In this document: positions 31,993 to 41,692 of the stretch, in pieces
Position numbering within the stretch: position 1 is the stretch's first letter
How the letters are laid out: every line of letters starts with the position of its first letter
NCBI RefSeq assembly: GCF_022348085.1
Contig: NZ_JAKRFN010000009.1
Location: 62,001-126,000 of the forward strand
Length of the DNA stretch: 64,000 nt
Direction of reading: 5' to 3'
DNA from: Mycobacterium sp. PSTR-4-N
GTDB taxonomy: Bacteria; Actinomycetota; Actinomycetes; Mycobacteriales; Mycobacteriaceae
Position numbers and translations under genes: made by a program
The notes under the pieces: generated by a model
Told to the model about the DNA's origin: nothing
The model's database searches: none
The model's input: the letters and a program-made list of their open reading frames with translations, nothing else

Positions 31993-32963
31993 CTCGCTCC
32001 ACCCGCGACCACATTGCGCAGCGGAATGCCCTGGTGCAGCCGCACGATGTTCGCTGTGACATCTCCGACGCGGCCGGCGAAGGTGTCCGAGGTGACACCG
32101 GACGAGTGCGGCGTCATCAGCACATTGGGTAGCTGCCCGAAGGGCAGATCGCTGGGGGCGCACCGGCTTTCACCACCCGGATAGCGATACCAGACGTCGA
32201 TGGCGGCAGCCGCGATCACGCCGTCCGCCAACGCGTCGTAGAGCGCCCGCTCCTGCACGAGGGGACCGCGGCCGACGTTGATGAGGACTCCGTCGTGACC
32301 CAGCGCGGCCAGCTGGGCAGCACCGATCATGCCCGTGGTCGCCGAGTTCAGCGGCGCCGACACCACGACGACGTCACTCTCGGACATAAGTCGGTCGAGC
32401 TGACTGGTGTTCCCCACCCAGGTGAGCCCCGCGTCCTCGCCGCCGCTGCCCGATCCGGTGACCGCGGCTGCCGTACAACCGAACGCGCGCAGCAGATTCC
32501 AGCTGTACCCACCGATGTGGCCGAACCCGACGAAGCCGATTCGAGCCTCGCTCAGTGTGGGGGCCTGGGCTATCGCACGATCGTAGACCGAGGTCGACCA
32601 GATCCCCTCCCGCAGAGCGCGGTCCTGAACGAGGAAGCGGCGGCGCAGCATCACCGCGGCAGCTGCCACGTACTCGGCGATGGACCGTTCGTGGTGGAAA
32701 GTGTTGGCGACGAGGATGCCCGCGTCCAACGCGGCGAACTCGATCTTGTCGGTGCCTGCACCGGCGACGTGAATCAGTCGCAATCTCTCGGCGGCGCCGG
32801 CCATGTCGGCGGTGAAGCGACTGCCGACGTACACGTCGGCGTCGCGGAGGTCCGGTCCGGTGACACCGTCCGGCACCCAGCGGACGTCCGAGTCGGCAGG
32901 CGCCATCGCCTCGAAGCGATCACGGTGCGGTAGGAGGTTGGGGTCGGCGACGACGATCTTCAC
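31989..32963 (-). CDS. D-2-hydroxyacid dehydrogenase, operon member
   Basis: 324 residues, GTG start. The Rossmann loop is IGFVGFGHIGG; the catalytic Arg is in NVGRGPLVQERAL and the catalytic His in MTPHSSG. The segment after the usual Asp, IDVWYRYPGGE, replaces the common DVF.xEP motif, as in a distinct actinobacterial branch, so the Glu of the triad may be displaced. It reduces a 2-oxoacid with NAD(P)H or the reverse. It is the last gene of the nine-gene transporter/dehydratase operon, one base after the dehydratase, which points to a role with sugar-acid intermediates. Confidence 0.85.
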   Translation of the reverse strand: MKIVVADPNLLPHRDRFEAMAPADSDVRWVPDGVTGPDLRDADVYVGSRFTADMAGAAERLRLIHVAGAGTDKIEFAALDAGILVANTFHHERSIAEYVAAAAVMLRRRFLVQDRALREGIWSTSVYDRAIAQAPTLSEARIGFVGFGHIGGYSWNLLRAFGCTAAAVTGSGSGGEDAGLTWVGNTSQLDRLMSESDVVVVSAPLNSATTGMIGAAQLAALGHDGVLINVGRGPLVQERALYDALADGVIAAAAIDVWYRYPGGESRCAPSDLPFGQLPNVLMTPHSSGVTSDTFAGRVGDVTANIVRLHQGIPLRNVVAGGAS

Positions 32964-32964
32964 G

Positions 32965-34302
32965 TCAATCCCTCTGCAGCGCTGGGCGTTTGCTGTCGAA
33001 AGTCCAGCCGGGGATCAGGTACTGCATGGCGATGGAATCGTCGCGCCCACCCAGACCTTCAGCGGAATACAACCTGTGTGCCGCCGCGACGGCGGCGTCG
33101 TCGAGCGTCACGCCCAGCCCCGGTGCGTCGGGCACCGCCAGGTGACCGTCGACGATCTCGTACGGGTCGGCGGTGATGGCCTGTCCGTCCTGCCATATCC
33201 AATGCGTGTCGATAGCCGTGATGTTCCCGGGCGCGGCAGCAGCGACGTGGGTGAACATCGCCAGCGATACGTCGAAGTGGTTGTTGGAGTGCGATCCCCA
33301 CGTCAAACCCCACGCGTCGCACAGTTGGGCCACACGCACCGAACCTGCCATGGTCCAGAAGTGAGGATCGGCAAGCGGGATGTCGACTGCCCCGGCCCGG
33401 ATCGCATGCCCCATCTCCCGCCAGTCCGTCGCGATCATGTTCGTCGCGGTGGGCAGTCCGGTGGCTCGCTTGAACTCCGCCATCACCTCCCGTCCGGAGA
33501 ACCCGCCCTCCGGGCCGACGGGATCTTCGGCGTAGGCGAGCACATCGCGCAACTCGCGGCAGGTCCGGATCGCGTCATCGAGCAGCCACCCGCCGTTCGG
33601 ATCGAGGGTGACCCGCGCGTCCGGAAAGCGTTCGGCCAGTGCGATGACGGCTTTGGCCTCGTCCGCCGCGGGCAGGACGCCGCCTTTGAGTTTGAAGTCG
33701 GCGAATCCGTAACGCGCGTGCGCAGCCTCGGCGAGCCGGACGATCGCGTCCGGAGTCAGCGCCTCCTCGTGGCGCACCGTCATCCAGTCATCCGCGCCTG
33801 CGGGTTCGTCGGCAGCCGAGCGGTAGGCGAGATCGGTCTTGCGGCGATCACCGACGAAGAAGAGATACCCGAGTGCCTGGACGCGGTCGCGTACCTGCCC
33901 GTCGCCGAGCAAGGCTGCCACCGGGACCTCGAGATGCTGCCCGAGCAAGTCGAGCAATGCTGACTCGATCGCGGTGACAGCATGCACCGTGACGCGGAGG
34001 TCGAACGTCTGCGCGCCCCGGCCGGCGGCGTCGCGGTCACCGAAGGTTCGCCGTACCTCGTTGAGCACGGCGTGATAGTCGCCGATGCGGCGTCCGGTGA
34101 TCAGGTCGCGGGCGTCCTCGAGCGTGCGGCGGATGGGTTCGCCTCCGGGCACTTCGCCGACGCCGATGTTGCCCGCGGAGTCGGAGACGACGACGAGATT
34201 GCGGGTGAAGAAGGGCCCGTGCGCACCGGACAAATTGAGCAGCATGCTGTCGTGCCCCGCGATCGGGATGACGGTGACGTCGGTGACGACGGGTGTTCTC
34301 AT
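32965..34302 (-). CDS. Enolase-superfamily dehydratase (glucarate dehydratase-like), copy 2
   Basis: 445 residues from the ATG at 34302, after GAGAGGAA; the length equals bacterial glucarate dehydratases. It has the N-terminal capping domain and the barrel residues of the GlucD branch: FKLKGG (KxK base), TLDPNGGW (metal Asp), YAEDP (metal Glu), TATNM (third ligand Asn), DPHFWTM, and GSHSNNHFD (catalytic His). These enzymes remove the C5 proton of glucarate or idarate and then water. Substrate specificity may differ from the second copy at 43674. It is co-transcribed with IclR, TauE and ABC genes. Confidence 0.88.
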   Translation of the reverse strand: MRTPVVTDVTVIPIAGHDSMLLNLSGAHGPFFTRNLVVVSDSAGNIGVGEVPGGEPIRRTLEDARDLITGRRIGDYHAVLNEVRRTFGDRDAAGRGAQTFDLRVTVHAVTAIESALLDLLGQHLEVPVAALLGDGQVRDRVQALGYLFFVGDRRKTDLAYRSAADEPAGADDWMTVRHEEALTPDAIVRLAEAAHARYGFADFKLKGGVLPAADEAKAVIALAERFPDARVTLDPNGGWLLDDAIRTCRELRDVLAYAEDPVGPEGGFSGREVMAEFKRATGLPTATNMIATDWREMGHAIRAGAVDIPLADPHFWTMAGSVRVAQLCDAWGLTWGSHSNNHFDVSLAMFTHVAAAAPGNITAIDTHWIWQDGQAITADPYEIVDGHLAVPDAPGLGVTLDDAAVAAAHRLYSAEGLGGRDDSIAMQYLIPGWTFDSKRPALQRD

Positions 34303-34319
34303 GGGGTTCCTCTCGAGCG

Positions 34320-35117
34320 TCATGATGCGAACCATCTGTCGCCGTTGGCCAATGGGCGCACGACACGGGAAACCTTGTCGCCGATGCTCTGCAGCGCAGC
34401 GATGATCTCGCGTGCTCGCTGCGGGTTCAGCCGATCAACGGGTATCGAGGCACTGATCGCATCCTGCGCGGGCCGGCAGTAGTGCAGTGGCACCGCGAAA
34501 CACCGCACCCCGGCGGTGTTCTCCTCGTCGTCGCCGGCGTACCCCCGTATCCGGATCTCGTCTAGCTCGCTGTCGAGAACGGCGCGATCGGTGATGGTCT
34601 TCGGTGTCAGCGGTGTCAGGGCCGACGGGATGTGCCGGTCGCGTTCGGCACCGAACAATTCGGCCAGCAGGGCCTTTCCGAGTGAGGTGGCATAGGCGGG
34701 GAGCCGTCTGCCCACCCGGTTGGCGGTGCGCGCGTACTGCTGGGATTCGCGGGTGGCGAGGTAGACGATGTCGGTCCCGTCGAGCCGGCCGAGGTGGAAG
34801 GTCTCGTCCAGCGCGGCGCGCAGGTCTTCCAGGAAGGGGACGATCAGCGGAAGGTACGGATCGCTGTCGAGGTAACTGGTGCCGACCAGTAGGGCACGGA
34901 TGCCGATGCCGTACAGCGTTCCGGTGGAGTCCGACCGTACCCAGCCCTGACCGACGAGAGTACGCAGAAGTGCATGGGCGCTGCTGCGCGGCATCTCGAG
35001 TGCATCGCTGATCTCGCGCAATCGGGCCGGCTCGTCGTGGCGGCCCGCCAGGTACTCCAGCAACTCGACGGTACGAACCGCCGATTTGACCTTGCGCACC
35101 GGAAGATCTTCTGTCAC
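34320..35117 (-). CDS. IclR-family transcriptional regulator
   Basis: 265 residues, GTG start. The N-terminal winged helix-turn-helix (about 10-75) reads [45 protein letters not shown]. The C-terminal ligand domain has [17 protein letters not shown] and [22 protein letters not shown], typical of IclR effector domains. IclR proteins usually control nearby sugar-acid or aromatic catabolism, so it probably senses the substrate or an intermediate of this island and regulates this operon. It sits inside the operon between TauE and the dehydratase. Confidence 0.9.
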   Translation of the reverse strand: MTEDLPVRKVKSAVRTVELLEYLAGRHDEPARLREISDALEMPRSSAHALLRTLVGQGWVRSDSTGTLYGIGIRALLVGTSYLDSDPYLPLIVPFLEDLRAALDETFHLGRLDGTDIVYLATRESQQYARTANRVGRRLPAYATSLGKALLAELFGAERDRHIPSALTPLTPKTITDRAVLDSELDEIRIRGYAGDDEENTAGVRCFAVPLHYCRPAQDAISASIPVDRLNPQRAREIIAALQSIGDKVSRVVRPLANGDRWFAS

Positions 35118-35127
35118 AACAATTCCC

Positions 35128-35850
35128 TCAAATTGCCAGCAGTTCGCGGCCGATCAGCAGCGCTGCACCCAGGGCGGAGACGATGATCGCCACCCGACGT
35201 AACCGGGCCGGATTGAGATGCCGGTTCATCACCGTGGAGAGCAGATAACCGGCCACGGCCGCCGGTATCAGCACGGTGAAGCCCCACCAGGTGCGCGCGT
35301 CCACGGCGCCAGTGACCGAGAGCACGATCAGGGAGATCACCGAACCCACCAGGAAGAACCCGCCCATGGTTCCCCGCAACCGGGGCCCGGAATTGCGTTG
35401 CCACACCAGCGCCATCGGCGGACCGCCGATGGAGGTCGCAGTTCCCAGCAGCCCGGATGTGGCTCCCGCGATCACCACGTTGCGCCGGCGTGCTGCCGGA
35501 ATCCAGCCGCTGCTCGTCAGTACCACGCCACCGAGTACCACGGCGGCCAGCATCAACGACAGCGCGCGATGCGGCAGCGCCGCGAGAAGCAGGGCGCCGG
35601 CGAGCGTGCCCGGCACTCGCCCGGCGAGCGCCCAGCCGGTACCCGACAGATCGATCGATTGCCGCTCGCGGATCACGACGATCAGCGTCACCAGGGTCGC
35701 CACCATGATCAGCGTGCCGGGGATCAGCGCCGGATCGACCAGGGCGACGATCGGCGCCGCGAACATGCCCATGCCGAACCCGATGGACGCCTGCAGAGCG
35801 GAGGCCAGGAAAATCGCCACGGCCAGAACGCAATACCCACCGACGCTCAT
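35128..35850 (-). CDS. TauE/SafE family membrane permease
   Basis: 240 residues with about seven hydrophobic helices. Two half-repeats are visible, each starting with the family's Gly-rich segment: ASALQASIGFGMGMFAAPIVAL near the start, and GATSGLLGTATSIGGPPMALVW in the second half. TauE/SafE proteins move sulfonates, sulfite or organic anions. Its start overlaps the ABC ATPase gene by 4 bases and it is 10 bases before the IclR gene. In this operon a carboxylate substrate is more plausible than a sulfur compound, but that is inference. Confidence 0.85.
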   Translation of the reverse strand: MSVGGYCVLAVAIFLASALQASIGFGMGMFAAPIVALVDPALIPGTLIMVATLVTLIVVIRERQSIDLSGTGWALAGRVPGTLAGALLLAALPHRALSLMLAAVVLGGVVLTSSGWIPAARRRNVVIAGATSGLLGTATSIGGPPMALVWQRNSGPRLRGTMGGFFLVGSVISLIVLSVTGAVDARTWWGFTVLIPAAVAGYLLSTVMNRHLNPARLRRVAIIVSALGAALLIGRELLAI

Positions 35851-36872
35851 GCCGGCACGGTCTCACGGCCACTCCCTTCGAGCAGCAGCGGATGGTGGCA
35901 CTCCGCGGCATGGTCGGGTGCGGCAGGGTCTACGGCCGCGGGCGGTGGCGTCGTCGCGCACACGTCTGTCGCCTTCCAGCACCGGGTCCGGAATCGGCAC
36001 CCCGACGGCGGATCGATCGGTGACGGCACTTCGCCCTTCAGCAGGATCCGCTCCGCGCGGCGGGAACTGTCCAGTGAGGGTGCGGCCGACATCAGCGCGG
36101 CGGTGTAGGGGTGGTTCGACCGCTGGTACACCGCCTCGGTGGGCCCGTTCTCGATGATCCGGCCCAGATACATCACGGCCACACGGTCGGCGACGTGCCG
36201 CACCACCGACAGGTCGTGAGAGATGAAGATGTAGCTGATCCCGAGTTGATCCTGCAGATCGTTGAGCAGGTTGAGCACCTGCGCCTGTACCGACAGGTCG
36301 AGAGCCGACACCGGTTCGTCGCAGATGATCACGTCGGGATTCAATGCCAGGGCGCGAGCGATACCGATGCGTTGCCTCTGTCCGCCGGAGAATTCCTGCG
36401 GGTACTTGGCCGCGGACTTGGCGCCGAGGCCGACCAGATCGAGCAGACCGCGCACCCTCATGTCGCGATCCTGGCGGTTCTTCACCACCCCCTTGTGGCT
36501 GCGCCATGGTTCGGCGATGATCTCGGCTGCCGACATCCGTGCGTTCAGTGAGGCGTAGGGGTCCTGGAACACCATCTGGACCCGTCGGCGAAAGGCCAGG
36601 AGTTCGGAGCCCTTGAGGTTGAACGGGTCGACGCCGTCGAACCGAACGCTGCCCTCGTCGGGCCGCTCGAGCATCATCAACGTTCGCGCCAAAGTGGATT
36701 TGCCGCAACCGGATTCCCCGACGAGGCCCAATGTCTGGCCGCGATCGAGGTTCAAAGTGACCCCGTCGAGAGCGCGAAGGGCTTTCTTGCCGGCGTGCGG
36801 TACCCGGAAGTATTTGCGGATGTCGTGGACTTCGAGCAGGGGGCCGTTGCCGGCCGTCGTGTGATCAGACAT
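35847..36872 (-). CDS. ABC importer ATPase (DppF/OppF type)
   Basis: 341 residues. Walker [10 protein letters not shown], signature FSGGQRQRIGIARAL, Walker B VIICDEP, and H-loop ISHDLSVV. The C-terminal oligopeptide-type extension has CRFRTRC and three more Cys, a metal/iron-sulfur-type motif common in Dpp/Opp ATPases. It pairs with the next ATPase as a heterodimer to drive import. It overlaps the neighbouring genes on both sides (4 and 8 bases), so it is translated as part of the operon. Confidence 0.92.
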   Translation of the reverse strand: MSDHTTAGNGPLLEVHDIRKYFRVPHAGKKALRALDGVTLNLDRGQTLGLVGESGCGKSTLARTLMMLERPDEGSVRFDGVDPFNLKGSELLAFRRRVQMVFQDPYASLNARMSAAEIIAEPWRSHKGVVKNRQDRDMRVRGLLDLVGLGAKSAAKYPQEFSGGQRQRIGIARALALNPDVIICDEPVSALDLSVQAQVLNLLNDLQDQLGISYIFISHDLSVVRHVADRVAVMYLGRIIENGPTEAVYQRSNHPYTAALMSAAPSLDSSRRAERILLKGEVPSPIDPPSGCRFRTRCWKATDVCATTPPPAAVDPAAPDHAAECHHPLLLEGSGRETVPA

Positions 36873-37884
36873 GGGTGACCTCTTCCGGGAAGTGGCAGGC
36901 TGTCATGCGACCGGTGCCCGACAGAACCGGTCGTGTCGTCGTACAGATCTCGCGAGCCAGCGGACAGCGGGCGTGGTAGACGCATCCCTCGGGAACGGCA
37001 TGCAGGTCGGGGGGTGAACCGCCGATGGACTTGAGGCTGTCGCCCCGGCGAGCGTTCACCGGCACCGAATTCAGCAACCCCTTGGTGTATGGATGCCGGG
37101 GATCGGTGAAAACCTCGGCGACAGTGCCGGTCTCGACGATGTTGCCGGCGTACATCACCGCGACGCGGTCGGCCTCCTCGGCCACCAGCGCGAGGTCATG
37201 GGTGATGAGCACGACGGCCATGTTGTATTCGGTGCGCAGGTCCCGCAGCAGTGCCATGATCTGTGCCTGCACGGTGACGTCGAGTGCCGTCGTGGGCTCG
37301 TCGGCGATCAACACGCTGGGATTCAGCGCGACGGCCATCGCGATCAGCAGTCGCTGACGCATCCCGCCGGAGAACTGGTGCGGATACGAATCCACCCTCG
37401 TCTCGGGCTGCGGGATGCCGACCCGGGTCATCAACTCCACGGCCTTGACCTTGGCCTCCTTCGTGGAGAGGCCGTGGTGGATCCGAAAAGGTTCGGCCAG
37501 TTGGGTTCCGACGGTGTACAGCGGATTCAATGCGGTCAGCGCATCCTGGAAGACGATCGCCAGTTCCGTGCCCGCCATCGCGCGACGCTTCTTGCGGTCC
37601 ACGGTGAGCAGATCGACAGTCCCATCCTGGTGCGCGAGCCGTGCGCTGCCACCGACGATGTCGGCGACCGGTTCGAGGAGCCCCACCAGCGCTGTGGCGG
37701 TCATCGACTTGCCGCAGCCCGATTCACCGAGCAGCGCCAGGGTTTCGCCGCGTCGAGCGCCGAAGGACACCTCGTTGACGGCGCGCAGTGTTCCTGAGAT
37801 CGTGCGGACCTCGACGGACAGTCGGTCGACCTCGAGCACGGGCGCAGTGTCCACGTGGAGATCGCGATCGGCGAGTGCAGTCAT
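36865..37884 (-). CDS. ABC importer ATPase (DppD/OppD type)
   Basis: 339 residues from the ATG at 37884; the frame is open far upstream but only through the permease gene. Walker [10 protein letters not shown], signature [16 protein letters not shown], Walker B VLIADEP, and H-loop ITHDLALV. C-terminal [14 protein letters not shown] and CHF are the cluster-binding Cys typical of this family. It is the partner of the DppF-type ATPase. The start overlaps the upstream permease by 4 bases. Confidence 0.92.
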   Translation of the reverse strand: MTALADRDLHVDTAPVLEVDRLSVEVRTISGTLRAVNEVSFGARRGETLALLGESGCGKSMTATALVGLLEPVADIVGGSARLAHQDGTVDLLTVDRKKRRAMAGTELAIVFQDALTALNPLYTVGTQLAEPFRIHHGLSTKEAKVKAVELMTRVGIPQPETRVDSYPHQFSGGMRQRLLIAMAVALNPSVLIADEPTTALDVTVQAQIMALLRDLRTEYNMAVVLITHDLALVAEEADRVAVMYAGNIVETGTVAEVFTDPRHPYTKGLLNSVPVNARRGDSLKSIGGSPPDLHAVPEGCVYHARCPLAREICTTTRPVLSGTGRMTACHFPEEVTHV

Positions 37885-38870
37885 CGCAGAGCCTTTCCGG
37901 TCTTGGTGAATGCGGTCAGCCGCTTCTGTGGGACGGTGAGACGCCACCGCTGGCCGGGGTCGGTGGCGATGCGCGCCCACGCGGCCAGGATCGTCGCCGA
38001 CACGGTGGTGATCACGATGGCCAGGCCGGGGAAGAAGGACAACCACCAGGCGCTGTGGAGATACGTCCGGCCCTGGGAGACCATCAGCCCCCAGCTGACA
38101 TCCGGCGGTTGGATGCCGATGCCCAGAAAGCTCAGCGAGCTCTCGGCGAGCATGACATAGCAGAAGTCGAGCGTGGCGACGGTGAGCAGCGTGGGCAGCA
38201 CGACCGGCAGCACATGCCGGCCGATGATGGAGTTCGCGCTGGCCCCGAAGGTGCGTGCTGCGTCGACGAAGACCCGGCTCTGGAGTTCGGCCGACTCGGC
38301 TCGGGCGGTGCGCAGGTACACGGGTATGCGGGTGATGGCCAGCACCGCAACGATGTTGGCGGCACTGGGGGAGAAGACGTAGAGCACGACGACGGCGAGC
38401 AGCAGCGAGGGGAAGCTCATGATCACGTCGGCGATGCGCATCGCCAGCGTTTCGCGCCAGCCCCGATGGAAGCCCGCCCACATGCCGATCGCGGAGCCGA
38501 CGACCGCGGAGATCACCACTGCCGGCACGGCAACCGACAGTGTGGTGCGGCAGGCGACGATGAGCCGGGCCAGCATGCTGCGACCCAGGGGATCAGTGCC
38601 CAAGACGTTCGCCCACCCGTGGCTGAGTGTGAACGGTGCCTGGTTGGAATTGTCCAGGTCGATGCGGGTGGCCAGGTCGCCGACGAGGACCGGACCGAGC
38701 AGTGCGGTCAGGAACACCAGGCCCAGCACGCATGCGGCCGCGAACGCGACGCGGTCGTTGGCCAGCAGCCGGAACCACAGGGAACCGCCGCGTCGGCGGG
38801 AGGTCTCGGTGTCGTCCTCGCCGACGATCGCTGTGGTCGGCTTGACCGGGATCTGATCGATCTGCGTCAT
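37881..38870 (-). CDS. ABC importer permease (DppC type)
   Basis: 329 residues from the ATG at 38870. After a cytoplasmic N-terminus comes the first membrane helix (VAFAAACVLGLVFLTALLGPVLV), an external loop with the family's GTDPLGRSMLARLI, and five more helices. The EAA loop that contacts the ATPase reads RTARAESAELQSRVFVDAARTFGASANSIIGRHVLP. It forms a heterodimer with the DppB-type permease 20 bases upstream. Confidence 0.92.
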   Translation of the reverse strand: MTQIDQIPVKPTTAIVGEDDTETSRRRGGSLWFRLLANDRVAFAAACVLGLVFLTALLGPVLVGDLATRIDLDNSNQAPFTLSHGWANVLGTDPLGRSMLARLIVACRTTLSVAVPAVVISAVVGSAIGMWAGFHRGWRETLAMRIADVIMSFPSLLLAVVVLYVFSPSAANIVAVLAITRIPVYLRTARAESAELQSRVFVDAARTFGASANSIIGRHVLPVVLPTLLTVATLDFCYVMLAESSLSFLGIGIQPPDVSWGLMVSQGRTYLHSAWWLSFFPGLAIVITTVSATILAAWARIATDPGQRWRLTVPQKRLTAFTKTGKALR

Positions 38871-38890
38871 GATGGTGTCCCTTGTCCGTC

Positions 38891-39820
38891 TTAGATCCGA
38901 GCCGGTTCCCGCACGCGGGCGTCGAGCAGCGCGTAGCAGGCGTCGATGAGGATGTTGAGCAAGAAGATGCTGACCGCGGTGAGCAGGACCGCGGCCTGCA
39001 ACACCGCGAAGTCCCGCTGCAGGATGGCGTCGATCATCAGTTTGCCGATGCCGGGCCAGCCGAAGATCGCCTCGACCACCACCGCCCCGTTGATGAGGCC
39101 GACGGCGAGGTCGCCGGCGACGGTGAGCGCGGGCGCGGCGGCGTTGCGCAGTGCGTGGTGGCTGACGACGCGGAAGTCGCTGGCGCCCTTGCTGCGGGCC
39201 AGTCGCACATACGGCGCCGACAGCGCTGAGACCATCGCACCGCGGACCACTTGAGTGAGGACGCCGAGCGGTCGGATCATCAGCGTGGCGATCGGCAGAA
39301 TCCAGCTCAGCATGCCGTCGTCGACCCCGGAGGTGGGCAGCCAGCCGAGCAGCACGGCGAACAGCCACACGCCGGTGATGGCGAACCAGAAGTCGGGAAT
39401 CGAGGCCGCCGTCATGGACAGCAGGCTGGAGAAGCGATCGGCCAGTGAATTGGGCCGGTACGCGGCCCAGCAGCCGACGATCACAGCGCCGATGATCGCC
39501 AGCAGCATCGTGGTGATCGCCAGCTGGAGCGTGGCGGGGAACGCCCGCAGAGCCATGTCTGCGGCCGATTCGCCGGTCCGTAGCGAGGTGCCGAAGTCGA
39601 GATGGATGACACCTTTGAAGTAGTCGAGCAACTGGGTGATCAGCGGATCGTTGAAGCCGTTGGCGGCAGCGAACTGGGCGCGCTGCTCGGCGGTGGCGGA
39701 CTCGGGCAGGTACAGGTTGGTGGGATCACCGGTGAGCCGGGCGAGCAGGAACACGCCGAGCAGCACGATGATCAACGGCAGAGCGCTGGAGTACATCCTG
39801 CGTCGAACGAAGGGAAACAT
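38891..39820 (-). CDS. ABC importer permease (DppB type)
   Basis: 309 residues. The first helix (LPLIIVLLGVFLLARL) is followed by GDPTNLYLPESAT and the external loop ending DFGTSLRTGE, then five helices. The EAA loop reads VRLARSKGASDFRVVSHHALRNAAAPALTVAGDLAVGLINGAVVVEAIFGWPGIG, ending with the GWPGIG motif of DppB/OppB permeases. It forms the translocation path together with the DppC-type subunit. Confidence 0.92.
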   Translation of the reverse strand: MFPFVRRRMYSSALPLIIVLLGVFLLARLTGDPTNLYLPESATAEQRAQFAAANGFNDPLITQLLDYFKGVIHLDFGTSLRTGESAADMALRAFPATLQLAITTMLLAIIGAVIVGCWAAYRPNSLADRFSSLLSMTAASIPDFWFAITGVWLFAVLLGWLPTSGVDDGMLSWILPIATLMIRPLGVLTQVVRGAMVSALSAPYVRLARSKGASDFRVVSHHALRNAAAPALTVAGDLAVGLINGAVVVEAIFGWPGIGKLMIDAILQRDFAVLQAAVLLTAVSIFLLNILIDACYALLDARVREPARI

Positions 39821-39840
39821 GGGCTGAGCCTTCCTGCTTC

Positions 39841-41388
39841 TCAGGACTGGTCGGTGCGGTCGTCACCGGCAGGGGTCATCGCGGCGAGCCGCATCTCGTC
39901 GCCGGTGGCCGGATCGGGGGTGTAGTCGACACGCGGCGACTTGCCGAGGATCCCCTTCATGTGGGCGATGTAGGCCATTTGCATGATCTCTTGGGGTTCC
40001 TCGGCGAACAGCTTGGCGAAAGCGTCCTGGCGGGCCTGCCCGGTCAACAGCTCCGCGGCGCGGATCTTGGCATCGAATTCGGTTGTGCCGTAGGCGCTCT
40101 GCGGACCATCGGAGAGCATGTACTGGTCCATGGTGAACGCGGCATCACCGGCTTGGTTGCCGTGCATGATCATCAGCAGGTACGGCCCGGTGTTCGGGGG
40201 GAACGGCCGCAGCTGGTATTCCAACTGATTGGCCGTGTCCATCATCTCGATCTTCACGTTCAGACCGATCTCGGTGAACTCGGCCTGCAGAACCTCGATG
40301 GTCTCGCTGATGTTCGGGAACTGCGCGGTGCGCCCGATCAACCGGATCTGGGTGTCGACAGGCACACCGTCGGCCTTCGCCTCGGCGATCAGCTGCTTGG
40401 CCTTGTCGGTGTCGTGCGGCCACAGGGGGAGCTGATCGTTGTAGCCGACGACACCGGAAGGAATGAGCTGCGCGGCCGGCTGTCCGAGACCACGGAAGAG
40501 TGCCTTGACGATTCCGGTGCGGTTGACCGCGTAGTTGATGGCCTGACGGACCCGCATGTCGTTCAACGGCGGTTCGGTGGCCTGCATGCGCAGGGCCGTG
40601 GTCTCGTTGTTCTGGAACGGCACACCCAGATCACCCGCGCCGTCCTCGGGGCCGAGACCGGTGGCGATGTCGGCCTCGTCGTTGATGATCATCGCGGCTC
40701 GCACGCTTCCCTCACTGCGCCAGCGATATTCGGCGGTGGCGAAGGCCGGCGCGGCGCCCCAATACGTCGGATTGCGCTTGAGCGTCAGTTTCTGGCCGTA
40801 GTCCCACGCCGCGATCGCGTAGGGGCCGGTGCCGATGGGTTCGCGCACCTTCTCGACTGTGCTGGTGGTCCTGGGCACCATCTCGACGAATGAGATACGC
40901 AGCGGCAGAATCGGATCTGGTTCGCTGGTGCCGACGACGACCGTGGTCGGATCGGGGGTCTGCAGGCGGAGCTTCTCGTCGCCGAAGACGTAGCCGTCGA
41001 CGTTGCATTGCAGATCGGAGTTGACCGCCCGGTCGATCGAGAAGGCGGCGTCCTCGGATGTGAAGGGCGCCCCGTCGGAGAACGTGACGTCGTCGCGCAG
41101 CTGGAAGGTCCACTGGGTCGGGCTGGTCTGCGTCCATCGCGTGGCCAGCAGCGGGGTCAGGTCACCGGTGGTGGCGTCGCGCTCCAGTAGAGGCTCGGTG
41201 ATGTTGGAGCGGACCACGATGCCGGTGGAGGTGAGCGAGCTCTCGCACGGCTCCAGGGTCGGCGGCTCCTGCTGGAGCACGATGCGCAGCGTGCCGGGGT
41301 CGTACCCACCGCCGCCGGAGTTGGCGACCGAGCAACCGCTCAGGGCGAGCGCCGCGGCAGCGAATGCGGCAAGGGCTGTGGGTTTCAT
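39841..41388 (-). CDS. ABC importer substrate-binding lipoprotein (DppA/OppA type)
   Basis: 515 residues from the ATG at 41388, after GGGAGAA; the longer frame upstream has no signal peptide. The lipobox is LALSGC. Family 5 solute-binding features follow: LRIVLQQEPPTLEPCESS, ITEPLLERDATTGDLTPLLATRW, VTFSDGAPFTSEDAAFSIDRAVN, and VREPIGTGPYAIAAW. It captures the substrate outside the membrane and is first in the nine-gene operon. Family 5 proteins are best known for peptides but also bind sugars and nickel chelates; in this context a sugar-acid conjugate or aldarate is the natural guess. Confidence 0.92.
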   Translation of the reverse strand: MKPTALAAFAAAALALSGCSVANSGGGGYDPGTLRIVLQQEPPTLEPCESSLTSTGIVVRSNITEPLLERDATTGDLTPLLATRWTQTSPTQWTFQLRDDVTFSDGAPFTSEDAAFSIDRAVNSDLQCNVDGYVFGDEKLRLQTPDPTTVVVGTSEPDPILPLRISFVEMVPRTTSTVEKVREPIGTGPYAIAAWDYGQKLTLKRNPTYWGAAPAFATAEYRWRSEGSVRAAMIINDEADIATGLGPEDGAGDLGVPFQNNETTALRMQATEPPLNDMRVRQAINYAVNRTGIVKALFRGLGQPAAQLIPSGVVGYNDQLPLWPHDTDKAKQLIAEAKADGVPVDTQIRLIGRTAQFPNISETIEVLQAEFTEIGLNVKIEMMDTANQLEYQLRPFPPNTGPYLLMIMHGNQAGDAAFTMDQYMLSDGPQSAYGTTEFDAKIRAAELLTGQARQDAFAKLFAEEPQEIMQMAYIAHMKGILGKSPRVDYTPDPATGDEMRLAAMTPAGDDRTDQS

Positions 41389-41692
41389 GGATTCTCCCGG
41401 GCTGGGCTGTGACGTCCACGTATGTAGATGCGAGCTGTGATGACAACCACACCGTAAGAGCGGGTTTCGAGGGGCGTCAACCCCACTCACGAGGCCCTTT
41501 GGCGCCATATTCGCCCTTCGATCGAACTCGTTCGGGACGTACTGAAACTGGCCTGACGTGCATGTTTTCGTACGCAGCGGGGGCTCCGATACGTCAAAGC
41601 GGCTCGCGAGAACCCTGTGATGCCGTTTCGCTATCAGTCCATGCCAATTCGGACGTAGACGGGTATTCGCAGGTCGCCGTAGCGTGGGCGGT
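41389..41692. promoter_or_regulatory. Divergent control region of the aldarate island
   Basis: 304 bases without a gene between the ABC operon (minus) and a 2-hydroxyacid dehydrogenase (plus). It should hold both promoters. A small inverted repeat CGAAC-TC-GTTCG lies at 41523-41534 and could be an IclR or LysR contact site. GGGTATTCG lies 24-32 bases before the plus-strand ATG. Confidence 0.45.

Noticed and set aside
36865..39368. Apparent long fusions of ABC components (538- and 495-residue frames)
   Set aside because: The upstream parts are shadow extensions through the neighbouring gene. Internal ATGs with proper N-termini give normal-length subunits.
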